From assembly GCF_020447105.2 (NCBI RefSeq), contig NZ_CP096184.1, positions 682,001 through 746,000 on the forward strand: 64,000 nucleotides of DNA, in the 5' to 3' direction. This DNA is from Demequina sp. TMPB413. Its GTDB lineage: Bacteria; Actinomycetota; Actinomycetes; Actinomycetales; Demequinaceae. This document shows, piece after piece, positions 38,123-46,273 of the stretch (positions are counted from its first letter, which is position 1; each line of letters begins with the position of its first letter). The notes under the pieces were generated by a model. That model saw only the letters and a list, made by a program, of their open reading frames with translations, was not told the origin of the DNA and did not search any database. The position numbers and the translations under genes are program-made.

Positions 38123-39847
38123 ATGCATGTCTCAAGTGCGCCTTCGCGCGCCCTGACGGCGTTGGCCGTCAGCGTCCTTGTCGCGGGGACGGCCGCCGTC
38201 TCGTCAACGCCGGCATCCGCGTCGTCAGCTGCTTCTTGCCCTAGCCCCAACGTCACGGTCGCTACGGCATCCGAACTGCACGCGGCGCTGGATTCCGCCA
38301 CTCCCGGTGCCGTGATCGCTCTGCGGGACGGCGTCTACAACGGCAAGTTCATCGCGGACAACCCTGCGACGGCGGCCAAGCCGATCACGCTATGCGGCTC
38401 GGCCAATGCCGTCCTGAACGGCGAGGGCAGCAGCGGCGGCTACGTCTTGCACCTGAAGAACGCCGACTACTGGCGGGTCACCGGAATCACGGTGCGCCAT
38501 GGCCAGAAGGGCATCATGCTCGACGAGACCGACCACGCCGTGATCGATGGTGTCGAGGTCTACGACATCGGTGACGAAGCCGTGCACCTGCGCAAGTTCT
38601 CGTCGCACAACGTCGTCCGCAACTCCGTGATCCATGACACTGGCCGCCGCAACACGAAGTTTGGCGAAGGCATCTACGTCGGGACCGCGCAGTCCAACTG
38701 GTCCTCGATCTCGGCAGGCAAGCCAGACGAGTCCAACTTCAACCTTCTCGAGGGCAACACGATCTACGGCGTCACCGGTGAGGCCGTCGATATCAAGGAA
38801 GGCACGGAGGGCGGAGTGCTCCGCAACAACCGCTTCGATGGCTCGGCCCTTGTCTCCTCCGGCGCTGACTCCTGGGTCGACGTGAAGGGGCGCGGCTGGC
38901 TCATCGAAGGCAACACGGGCGTCAACACGCCGATGGACGGATTCCAGACGCACGAGATCGTCGATGGCTGGGGAACCGACAACGTGTTCCGCAACAACGT
39001 CGCCAACGTCAATGGGCCGGGCCTCGGATTCTCGCTCACCCCAGTGCGCGGAAACGTGGTCGAGTGCTCTAACACGGTGACGTCCGCGCGCGAGGGCTAT
39101 TCCAATGTGGATTGCGTGGCGAATCCCGTGGACGTGACGCCCTTGCCTGAGCCCACCCCTGAGCCCGAGCCCACCCCGGAGCCCGAGCCCACCCCGGAGC
39201 CCGAGCCCACCCCAGAGCCCGAGCCCGTGCCGAGTCCTGCGCCCGAGCCCGAGCCCGCGCCGCAGCCGGCACCCTCACCCGAGCTCCCGACCGACGGCAA
39301 CCAGTGTTCGGCACCCACCGTCACCGTGTCGACGGCGTCCGCGCTCGACGCAGCCCTTGACGACGCTGTTCCTGGGGATGTCATCGTGCTCGCGCCTGGC
39401 ACCTACGCAGGCGAGTTCGAGACCCGTGCAGACGGTGCGGCGACCAATCCCATCTGGCTGTGCGGTGAAGGTGCCGTGATCGTCGGCGCTGGAATCGACG
39501 GAGGTGAGGTGTTGTCGTTCAACAGGGCCTCCCATTGGCGTGTTCAGGGGCTCACCTTGACCGGCGGTCAGACTGGCCTCGAAATCAAGGCAAGCGACGA
39601 CATTCGCGTGGAACGCGTGACCGTGTCCGGCATCGGCGATGAAGGCGTCGTGGTCAAGTACGGTTCCGTCAACGCGTCTCTCGTTGACGTCTCCATCGAC
39701 ACGACGGGACTTCGTCGCGCGCGCAACGGATATGGGTTCATCGTGATGGACTCAGCCGGCACGCGGATCCAAGCAGCCAGCATCGTTCGCGCACCAGCTG
39801 GCGACTACCGCATCGATTCCTCCGCGACGGGAACCGTCATCGAGTAG
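38123..39847 (+). CDS. Secreted two-domain parallel beta-helix protein with Pro-Glu linker
   Basis: 574 residues from ATG at 38123 (GAGGAAAC upstream). Sec signal peptide ending ASASSAAS. Domain 1 (about 40-330) is a full PL6-like beta-helix with all shared signatures (DEAVHLRKFS, FGEGIYVGTAQSNW, EAVDIKEGT, MDGFQTHEI). A 50-residue linker of PEP/PTPE repeats (about 340-390) leads to domain 2, which repeats only the first half of the fold (ALDAALDDAVPGDVIVLAPGTYAGEF, GDEGVVVKYGS) and lacks the GEGxYxGTA and VDIKEG motifs. Domain 2 may be a binding or structural module. It is its own transcription unit between the two operons. Confidence 0.78.
   Translation: MHVSSAPSRALTALAVSVLVAGTAAVSSTPASASSAASCPSPNVTVATASELHAALDSATPGAVIALRDGVYNGKFIADNPATAAKPITLCGSANAVLNGEGSSGGYVLHLKNADYWRVTGITVRHGQKGIMLDETDHAVIDGVEVYDIGDEAVHLRKFSSHNVVRNSVIHDTGRRNTKFGEGIYVGTAQSNWSSISAGKPDESNFNLLEGNTIYGVTGEAVDIKEGTEGGVLRNNRFDGSALVSSGADSWVDVKGRGWLIEGNTGVNTPMDGFQTHEIVDGWGTDNVFRNNVANVNGPGLGFSLTPVRGNVVECSNTVTSAREGYSNVDCVANPVDVTPLPEPTPEPEPTPEPEPTPEPEPTPEPEPVPSPAPEPEPAPQPAPSPELPTDGNQCSAPTVTVSTASALDAALDDAVPGDVIVLAPGTYAGEFETRADGAATNPIWLCGEGAVIVGAGIDGGEVLSFNRASHWRVQGLTLTGGQTGLEIKASDDIRVERVTVSGIGDEGVVVKYGSVNASLVDVSIDTTGLRRARNGYGFIVMDSAGTRIQAASIVRAPAGDYRIDSSATGTVIE
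39149..39228 (+). repeat. 18-nt tandem repeat encoding PEPTPE linker
   Basis: About four copies of CCCGAGCCCACCCCGGAG with few differences encode the Pro/Glu/Thr linker. Near-identity of the copies suggests repeat-length variability by slippage. Confidence 0.8.
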
Positions 39848-39853
39848 AAGCAT

Positions 39854-39891
39854 CAGGCGGGGGTTGGTCCAGCCGGATCGGCCCCCGCCTG
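39854..39891 (+). terminator. Terminator of the solo beta-helix gene
   Basis: CAGGCGGGGG (39854-39863) pairs with CCCCCGCCTG (39882-39891), 7 nt after the stop, followed by a pyrimidine-rich stretch. Confidence 0.75.
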
Positions 39892-39927
39892 CGCTCTCCT
39901 CAGGTTACGAGCACGTAAATTCGGGAC

Positions 39928-39945
39928 GTAGTACCTACGTACTAC
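39928..39945. promoter_or_regulatory. Palindrome GTAGTAC-N4-GTACTAC
   Basis: Perfect 7-bp arms with a CTAC centre, AT-richer than surroundings, about 300 nt upstream of operon B. A protein-binding operator is plausible; regulator unknown. Confidence 0.4.
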
Positions 39946-40065
39946 ATCCGCCCCCGGCCATTCCCCTCGGGGTATTCGCACCAGGCCTGACTGGCAGTCG
40001 AAACGATTTGGGTAAAGATCGCTTCAAGCCAAACGGCACATGAACTCTCATCAAATGGAGTTGAG

Positions 40066-40081
40066 TGTGACGTAGATCACA
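40066..40081. promoter_or_regulatory. Perfect CRP/GlxR-type site upstream of EPS operon B
   Basis: TGTGACGTAGATCACA matches TGTGANNTANNTCACA at every fixed position, the consensus of actinobacterial CRP-family regulators such as GlxR. It lies 160 nt before the glycosyltransferase start, so activation or repression depends on the unmapped promoter. Confidence 0.75.
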
Positions 40082-40240
40082 CACTATGTTCTCCTTGTCA
40101 TTGAGTTGCAGGTCGCGCAGCTGGGGTCACATGATCAGACGTCGCGACCATGCACCGTCAATGGGGATGTGCGAACGTCACGGTCAACGGCACGCTCGCA
40201 GCGATGACACACCACGCAAAGTTGCACCGGAGGTGTGTTC

Positions 40241-41485
40241 ATGGAAGCTTTTCTTGCTGAGACCTGGGATCTGATTCGGGAGTACCGAAGCTACTTCCCG
40301 CTCGCTATTGCTGGGACGATCGTATGGGGCCTGTGGCTCTATCGCGTGATTCTTTCGCGACGCGCCAAGCCGATCATCACGTCGTTCCGCACCACCACTT
40401 CGGTGGTCGTGCCGTCGTTCCACGAAGATCCCAACATCCTGATGAGGTGTTTGGAGTCCTGGCGGGCGCAGAACCCCACCGAGATCATCATCGTGCTCGA
40501 CGTCGCCGACGTGGAGGCGTACAACCGGATCGTCGCGCTGGGCGACCCTCGCGTGAAGCCCGTGCTGTTCCACCACGCGGGCAAGCGCTCCGCACTTGGT
40601 TGCGGTATCCGTCTCGCCACGTCAGAGCTCCTCGTTCTCGTTGACTCGGACACGTGGTGGAGAGAGGGCCTGCTCGAGGCGGTCCAGATGCCCTTTGCCG
40701 ACCCGCAGGTGGGCGCGTGCTCGACGCAGCAGAACGTCTTTGAGCGAAAGTCCTCCGTCTGGCGGCGCGTCGCTGACTGGATGGTCAACCTGCGCTACTA
40801 CGACTATGTGCCAGCAATGGGCAGGGCCGGGGCCGTGCCATGCGTCTCGGGGAGAACGGCTGTGTATCGCCGAAAGGCAGTCGTTCCTGTTTTGGAGCAC
40901 CTGGAGAACGAGTTCTTCTTGGGACGCCGATGCGTCGCGGGCGACGACGGTCGTCTCACCTGGTTGGTGCTTGCTTCCGGCTACAAGACGGTGCACCAGT
41001 CGTCGGCGCTCGCGCTGTCGATGTTTCCCGATACCTTCAAGGCCTTCGTCAAGCAGCGAGTGCGTTGGAGTCGCAACTCTTACCGTTGCTACCTGACCGC
41101 GATCGCCAAAGGCTGGCTGTGGAAGGTTCCCTTCGTGACCAAGGTGACGGTCCTGCAGATCCTGTTGACCCCCGTCACGATGGGGCTGACGCTCGCGTAC
41201 GTCGTGCTGTCGCGCTTTGAGCCCACCTGGAACGGACTTGCGGTGGTCGCTGCCTGGCTGCTTGTTGGCCGCGGGGTTCGCGGCTTCTCCCACCTTCGCC
41301 GGCACCCAGCGGACGTCTTCTTGCTTCCGCTGTACGCGCTCGTCGTCATCTTTGTCGCGTTGCCCATCAAGCTCTACGCGTTCGCGACCATGAACAAGCA
41401 AGGCTGGTTGACGCGCACCGCCGATCAAATCGGTGGCGAGGGCCAGACGTCGCGCTCGATCGTTCCGCAGGGGGTCCCAGCATGA
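40241..41485 (+). CDS. Processive family-2 glycosyltransferase, EPS operon B
   Basis: 414 residues from the ATG at 40241, 8 nt after GGAGG; an ATG-like GTG at 40235 is too close to that site. Paralog of the 32221 protein, identical in layout: N-terminal helix, VLDVAD, DSDTWW, GDDGRLTW, KQRVRWSRNSYR and three to four C-terminal helices ending FATMNKQGWLTR. The two copies differ mostly at the N-terminus and in membrane segments. Overlaps the next gene by 4 nt. Confidence 0.9.
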   Translation: MEAFLAETWDLIREYRSYFPLAIAGTIVWGLWLYRVILSRRAKPIITSFRTTTSVVVPSFHEDPNILMRCLESWRAQNPTEIIIVLDVADVEAYNRIVALGDPRVKPVLFHHAGKRSALGCGIRLATSELLVLVDSDTWWREGLLEAVQMPFADPQVGACSTQQNVFERKSSVWRRVADWMVNLRYYDYVPAMGRAGAVPCVSGRTAVYRRKAVVPVLEHLENEFFLGRRCVAGDDGRLTWLVLASGYKTVHQSSALALSMFPDTFKAFVKQRVRWSRNSYRCYLTAIAKGWLWKVPFVTKVTVLQILLTPVTMGLTLAYVVLSRFEPTWNGLAVVAAWLLVGRGVRGFSHLRRHPADVFLLPLYALVVIFVALPIKLYAFATMNKQGWLTRTADQIGGEGQTSRSIVPQGVPA

Positions 41486-43497
41486 ACACGTCGTCCATCG
41501 TGCGTAGGTCGCTGACAGTGGCCGTTGCAGCCGTCGTCGCCGCCACGTCGCTCGGCGCGTCAGCAGCGTCGGCCGGGCCCGTGACCGAAGTGGGAAGCCC
41601 CATCGAGGAGTCTGCGGCGCCGACGCAAAGCGCTGCAGTGAACCCCGTGCTCGAAAGCTACGGCGGTGATCCCGCTCGCGAGGCCGAGTTGGTGGCGGCC
41701 GAGGATCGCAGGCTCATCGACGTGGACCTCGTGGCTAACGGCACTCTCTTCCCGCAACTGAACACGGCGCTTCCGTTCCGCGTCGCTGGGAAGCCGGTCA
41801 CGACGCTCGTGTTGCCTGGGCGAGACGCTGCGTATACCGAGCGTGACCTCGAGGTGCTCGCTCCTCTCAGCTTTGTGGAGACTTCTCCCGGGGTCTACGA
41901 ACTGAGCGAGCACATCGTCATCTTGGATGGCGCGACTCTCGATTTGAGACGTCCTGGAGGGCTTCTCATCAACATGACGAGCCAAGAGAATGGCTTCGCA
42001 TCGATCGTGGTCGCTGGCGGAAACCTGGTCATCGAGGGCACCCCCACCGAGCACGTCGAGTTTCAGGCGTGGGACTCAACGCGTCGCCAACCTGACACCG
42101 AGACGGCAGATGGTCGCGCCTACATCAGGGTGATGGGTGGATACGCCTCGATCACCAACGCCTCCTTCTCCGACATGGGTTTCTGGTCTGGCGTGACCGG
42201 CGGACTGGCGCTCACCGGCACGCAGCTCGCTTCGACTCTTGGCCTTGACTCTGACGGCCAGCGAGAGATCCCTGAGGTGCACCTCGCTGCTCCCGACACC
42301 GCCGAGACGGTGGAAGAGGGTGACCCTCTCATCGTTGACGGAACGTCGGAGGGAGAGACCGGCGTTGACCTTTCGCGAGGAGCGGGGCTGTACTCCCAGG
42401 GTGTGACTGCATGGATGTCGGGCCTGACGGTCAACGGCAATGCCTTCGGGCTGTTCGTCTCTGACGCAACGTCCGTCGAACTCCAGAACTCGGACTTCAT
42501 GAACAACCTGGTAGACGGCGTGGTGTTCCACCGCGAGGTCATCAACTCACGCGTCACCGGTGTGGAGTCGAGTGGCAACGGGGGAGACGGATTTCGGGTG
42601 ACCAGGGGCTCGCAAGGTGTGCTCCTTGACACCGTCGAGGCCGTGAACAACGGCGGCAACGGCATCACCATTGACGCTACTCCGCTGGCTGGTGGCCCTT
42701 CGGCCACGGGCCTGCCCGTCAACTCCTATGGCGGGCACTCGATACTGAATTCGCGCTTCACCAACAACGGCAAGTACGGCATTGCGGTGATCGGAGGGGC
42801 CGACATTGCAGTGCGTCGCAACACCGTCGAGGGCGGCGAATTCGGGATCATGGCGACGGACGTCGCCACCAACATCGCCATCGAGGAGAACCGGGTGGAA
42901 TCCGCCCTGAAGCAGGGAATCGTCTTCAGGGATGGCGTCAACGGACAGATCTGGGGAAACATCGTCAACGGCGGTGAGATCGGCATCTACGTGCGAGACT
43001 CGACCGCCGCCGTCGCTCGCAACACGATTGATGAGGTCACGAGCCACGGCGTCACCATGGTGGGCGCTGTCAACGGTTCGCTGATCGGGCAAAACGAGGT
43101 AGGCGGCCAAGGCAACTCGCCGATCGATACGGTGCGAGCGTCTGGCGTGAGCGTTCTCGACAACAACGAGTCGCCCACCTGGATCTATCAGAACATCACC
43201 GAGCGCGTGATCAGGATGGTCACGAAGCCCATGACGTTGCTCTGGACGATCCTTGCCATGCTGCTCTTGCTCACCGCATTCCGCGGATTCCGCTACAGGG
43301 GCTCAGGCTTTGGCAACCCCTACCGAGACAGGACTCCGCTCCACGACCTCTCTCAAGGACTGGTCGATCCCGCCACGGTTCCCGGTGTGGTGAGGCCGCT
43401 CGAGGTGGAGCTTCAGGATGCGCGAGATCTGGCACACCTCCCCAGTCCTTCTGGTCTGCCGCGAAGAATCACTGACCGTGAGCAGGTCAGGACGTGA
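41482..43497 (+). CDS. Membrane-anchored right-handed parallel beta-helix protein, EPS operon B
   Basis: 671 residues. Signal peptide (LTVAVAAVVAATSLGASAASA), an N-terminal region aligned with the 33462 protein (SYGGDPAREAELVAAEDRRL, KPVTTLVLPGRDAAYT), beta-helix coils (NAFGLFVSD, NLVDGVVFH, GGDGFRVTRG, GKYGIAVIGG, GEIGIYVRD), a helix at about 583-605 (KPMTLLWTILAMLLLLTAF) and a cytoplasmic tail with NPYRDRTPL, matching HPYEDREPL in the paralog. A conserved cytoplasmic tail motif suggests contact with the synthase. Enzymatic activity unproven. Confidence 0.78.
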   Translation: MNTSSIVRRSLTVAVAAVVAATSLGASAASAGPVTEVGSPIEESAAPTQSAAVNPVLESYGGDPAREAELVAAEDRRLIDVDLVANGTLFPQLNTALPFRVAGKPVTTLVLPGRDAAYTERDLEVLAPLSFVETSPGVYELSEHIVILDGATLDLRRPGGLLINMTSQENGFASIVVAGGNLVIEGTPTEHVEFQAWDSTRRQPDTETADGRAYIRVMGGYASITNASFSDMGFWSGVTGGLALTGTQLASTLGLDSDGQREIPEVHLAAPDTAETVEEGDPLIVDGTSEGETGVDLSRGAGLYSQGVTAWMSGLTVNGNAFGLFVSDATSVELQNSDFMNNLVDGVVFHREVINSRVTGVESSGNGGDGFRVTRGSQGVLLDTVEAVNNGGNGITIDATPLAGGPSATGLPVNSYGGHSILNSRFTNNGKYGIAVIGGADIAVRRNTVEGGEFGIMATDVATNIAIEENRVESALKQGIVFRDGVNGQIWGNIVNGGEIGIYVRDSTAAVARNTIDEVTSHGVTMVGAVNGSLIGQNEVGGQGNSPIDTVRASGVSVLDNNESPTWIYQNITERVIRMVTKPMTLLWTILAMLLLLTAFRGFRYRGSGFGNPYRDRTPLHDLSQGLVDPATVPGVVRPLEVELQDARDLAHLPSPSGLPRRITDREQVRT

Positions 43498-44678
43498 GCA
43501 GGAGGGAACTCACCATCATGGTGGTCTCCTTCGCCTGCGGACTGTTGTTGGCGATCGGCCCGGCAATCATCTTGGCGCGGGCCTTGGTCAACACCGACGG
43601 CGATGTGGGCGCAGGCGAATGGGCGGGAGCCGACTCGTCTCAATCAACGCAGCCCCCGGTGACCGCAGCGCCAGGGATCGGAACAGACCCTGACGCCAAC
43701 GCCACTGCCGATCCATGGTCAGGTGAAGTGCCTGGTATCAATGGAAACGGGGATGGAGCAGCGCCCGGTGTCCCGACGTCCGGTTCCGTCACGTGTCCCA
43801 AGGCGACAACGACCGTCACCGACGCGGAGACGCTCACGGCGGCTCTCGGCTCGGCGAGCGCAGGAGATGTGATCGCGTTGGCTGACGGCACGTATGACGG
43901 GGAGTTCGTCGCCACGACCTCGGGTACCTCGGATAGGCCGATCTACCTGTGCGGCACCTCCAAGTCGGTGCTTCAAGGCGAGGGGCACTCGGCCGGATAT
44001 GTGTTTCATCTCGACGGCGCCAAGAACTGGCGACTCGTCGGATTCACGGTGCGCAACGGACAGAAGGGCGTGATGGCTGACGGAACGGAGGGCACCATCA
44101 TTCAGGGGCTCACCATCCACAGCATCGGTGACGAAGCGTTGCACTTGCGCAAGTTCTCGACCCACAACACGGTGATCGGCAACACGATCTACGACACGGG
44201 AAACCGGCGCGAAAAGTTCGGCGAAGGGGTCTACATCGGCACCGCCGAGTCGAACTGGTGCGACATCAGCGACTGCAAGCCTGATCGTTCCGACAACAAC
44301 CTCGTCGAGGGCAACGTCATCTACGGGGTGACAGCGGAGGCCGTCGACATCAAAGAGGGCACGTCGAATGGCGTCGTCCGCGCGAACACTTTCGACGGCT
44401 CAGCGCTCGTGGAGAACGGCGCTGACTCGTGGGTCGACGTCAAAGGCAATGAGTGGTTGATCGAGGGCAACATCGGTCAGAACACCGTCATGGACGGATT
44501 CCAAGTGCACGAGATCCTCGATGGTTGGGGAATCGGCAATCGGTTCAGGAGCAACACCGCAACGGTCAACGGGCCTGGCTTCGGGTTCTCCCTGACACCT
44601 GTACGAGACAACGTCGTCGAGTGCTCAAACGTCGTGTCCGACGCTCGGGAGGGCTACGCCAATGTCTCCTGTTCATGA
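43494..44678 (+). CDS. Secreted/anchored PL6-like parallel beta-helix protein, EPS operon B
   Basis: 394 residues, GTG start overlapping the previous stop. Signal anchor IMVVSFACGLLLAIGPAIILA, a Thr/Pro/Gly-rich linker to about residue 95, then the beta-helix: LTAALGSASAGDVIALADGTYDGEF, GDEALHLRKFS, FGEGVYIGTAESNWCDISDC, EAVDIKEGT, DSWVDVKG and MDGFQVHEILDGWG. The linker is longer than in the operon A protein. See 35390 and 38123 for paralogs; this copy is closest to 38123 domain 1 in the C-terminal coils (GADSWVDVKG, SLTPVR). Confidence 0.78.
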   Translation: MSRRELTIMVVSFACGLLLAIGPAIILARALVNTDGDVGAGEWAGADSSQSTQPPVTAAPGIGTDPDANATADPWSGEVPGINGNGDGAAPGVPTSGSVTCPKATTTVTDAETLTAALGSASAGDVIALADGTYDGEFVATTSGTSDRPIYLCGTSKSVLQGEGHSAGYVFHLDGAKNWRLVGFTVRNGQKGVMADGTEGTIIQGLTIHSIGDEALHLRKFSTHNTVIGNTIYDTGNRREKFGEGVYIGTAESNWCDISDCKPDRSDNNLVEGNVIYGVTAEAVDIKEGTSNGVVRANTFDGSALVENGADSWVDVKGNEWLIEGNIGQNTVMDGFQVHEILDGWGIGNRFRSNTATVNGPGFGFSLTPVRDNVVECSNVVSDAREGYANVSCS

Positions 44679-44717
44679 CTCGATGTTGCCCAGTACCCAT
44701 CACCTGAAGGAGGAATG

Positions 44718-46124
44718 ATGAGCGCCAACGATATGCAAGGAACCGTCCAGGAGCGACCCAAGCTCACCGTCATCGGCACCGGCTATCTTGGTGCCACTCA
44801 CGCCGTCGCGATGGCATCCCTCGGCTACGACGTGTTGGGCGTCGATGTCGATCAGTCGAAGATTGACCGCCTGACGGCGGGGGACGTCCCCTTCTTCGAG
44901 CCAGGCTTGCCGGAACTCCTCAAGGAGGTGCTCGCCACAGGCAGCTTGCGCTTCACGACGTCTTTCGACGAGGCCGCAGAGTTCGGCGACGTCCACTTCA
45001 TTTGCGTCGGCACTCCTCAGCTACACGGCAGCCAGGCGGCCAACCTCGAATACGTCGAAAGCGCATTCACCGAACTCGCCAAGCGGGTCACCAAGCCAGC
45101 GCTCTTCGTCGGGAAGTCCACCGTTCCGGTCGGTACGGCCTCGCGCCTCACCGACATGGTGCAGTTGGCTTCTCCCAACCCTGACCTCGTGCAGCTCGCG
45201 TGGAACCCTGAGTTCCTGCGAGAGGGCTACGCGGTGCAAGACACCCTTCGCCCCGATCGTTTGGTGTTCGGCGTGGAGTCGGAGTGGGCAGAGCAGATGT
45301 TGCGTGCCGCATTCGCGCCGATCCTCGAGGTAGGAACGCCGCTCGTGGTGGCCGACTTGAAGACGGCAGAGCTCGTGAAGGTGGCTGCGAACTCGTTCCT
45401 TGCGACCAAGATCTCCTACATCAATGCAATGGCAGAGGTGTGTGAGGCGACCGGTGCCGACGTCAACCTGCTCGCGAGCGCGCTCAGTTACGACGACCGC
45501 ATTGGTGGCCGCTTCCTCAAGCCGGGTCTCGGTTTTGGCGGCGGCTGCCTGCCCAAAGACATCAGGGCGTTCGCGTTCCGTGCCGAGGAGCTCGGCGTGG
45601 GGCAGGCCGTCGCGTTCCTCCACGAGGTGGACGCGATCAACAACAGGCGGCGCATGCGCACCGTCGACTTGGTGCGAGAGCTCGCGGGCGGGGACCTGAA
45701 GGGCAAGCGCATTGCGTGCTTGGGAGCGGCGTTCAAGCCAAACTCCGACGACATTCGGGACGCTCCAGCACTCGACGTGGCCGACATGTTGCGAGCCGAG
45801 GCCGCCGACGTGGTGGTCTACGACCCCGAGGCGATGGCCAACGCAAAGAAGTCCTACCCGCAGCTCACCTACGCGGACACGTTCTCCTTGTGCATCAAGG
45901 GAGCCGACGTGGTGGTGCTGCTGACGGAATGGGATCAGTTCCGCAGTGCGGATCCCGAGATGATGGGTGAGTTGGTCGCAGGCAAGGCGATCGTCGATGG
46001 GCGCCACGCGCTCGACGCAGACGCCTACCGCGCCGCAGGTTGGGTGTATCGCGCACTCGGACGGCCTGCCGATCCCAAGACCGTGCGGCTTAGCGAGGAT
46101 GCTAAGGATCAGGTGTCCGTCTAG
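44718..46124 (+). CDS. ugd: UDP-glucose 6-dehydrogenase, EPS operon B
   Basis: 468 residues from the second of two adjacent ATGs (44718), which is better spaced from GGAGG than 44715. GTGYLGATHA, KSTVPVGT, NPEFLREGYAVQD and catalytic GFGGGCLPKDIRAF are intact. Paralog of 36458. Having two Ugd copies, one per operon, implies that UDP-glucuronate supply is tied to each synthase. Confidence 0.92.
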   Translation: MSANDMQGTVQERPKLTVIGTGYLGATHAVAMASLGYDVLGVDVDQSKIDRLTAGDVPFFEPGLPELLKEVLATGSLRFTTSFDEAAEFGDVHFICVGTPQLHGSQAANLEYVESAFTELAKRVTKPALFVGKSTVPVGTASRLTDMVQLASPNPDLVQLAWNPEFLREGYAVQDTLRPDRLVFGVESEWAEQMLRAAFAPILEVGTPLVVADLKTAELVKVAANSFLATKISYINAMAEVCEATGADVNLLASALSYDDRIGGRFLKPGLGFGGGCLPKDIRAFAFRAEELGVGQAVAFLHEVDAINNRRRMRTVDLVRELAGGDLKGKRIACLGAAFKPNSDDIRDAPALDVADMLRAEAADVVVYDPEAMANAKKSYPQLTYADTFSLCIKGADVVVLLTEWDQFRSADPEMMGELVAGKAIVDGRHALDADAYRAAGWVYRALGRPADPKTVRLSEDAKDQVSV

Positions 46125-46147
46125 GCCTAGCGGCCCTTGCGCACGCC

Positions 46148-46185
46148 CGCTCGCCCGGATGTTCCCCCAGCCATCCGGGCGAGCG
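46148..46185 (+). terminator. Terminator of EPS operon B
   Basis: CGCTCGCCCGGATG and CATCCGGGCGAGCG form a 14-bp perfect stem with a C-rich 10-nt loop, 23 nt after the stop. No T-run, but the stem is very strong. Confidence 0.7.
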
Positions 46186-46273
46186 GTGGCGGTCGTCACC
46201 TGAGGACGCACGGGGCCACCGCGAGTCGCTGCGGCTACTCGCTTCCGGCGATACGGGGGTTCACAATGGCTTC

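Larger units (their letters stand above)
39892..40240. other. Long regulatory intergenic region before EPS operon B
   Basis: About 350 nt without a supported gene. It holds a palindrome GTAGTACCTACGTACTAC (39928-39945), a small CCCCTCGGGG hairpin (about 39965), the perfect CRP/GlxR site (40066-40081) and a hairpin with GGTCGCG (40111-40117) and CGCGACC (40143-40149). The ribosome binding site GGAGG is at 40228-40232. The short frame at 40086-40274 has no homology and no ribosome binding site. Confidence 0.5.

Noticed and set aside
39149..39228. Pro/Glu repeat as a separate mobile or CRISPR-like element
   Set aside because: It is in frame within a secreted protein and encodes a typical extracellular PEPT linker.
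40200..40240. ACGCAAAG motif before operon B, resembling part of a GEMM c-di-GMP riboswitch
   Set aside because: The rest of the GEMM consensus (GGGCAAACC, tetraloop and receptor helices) is missing and the ribosome binding site follows directly, leaving no room for the aptamer.
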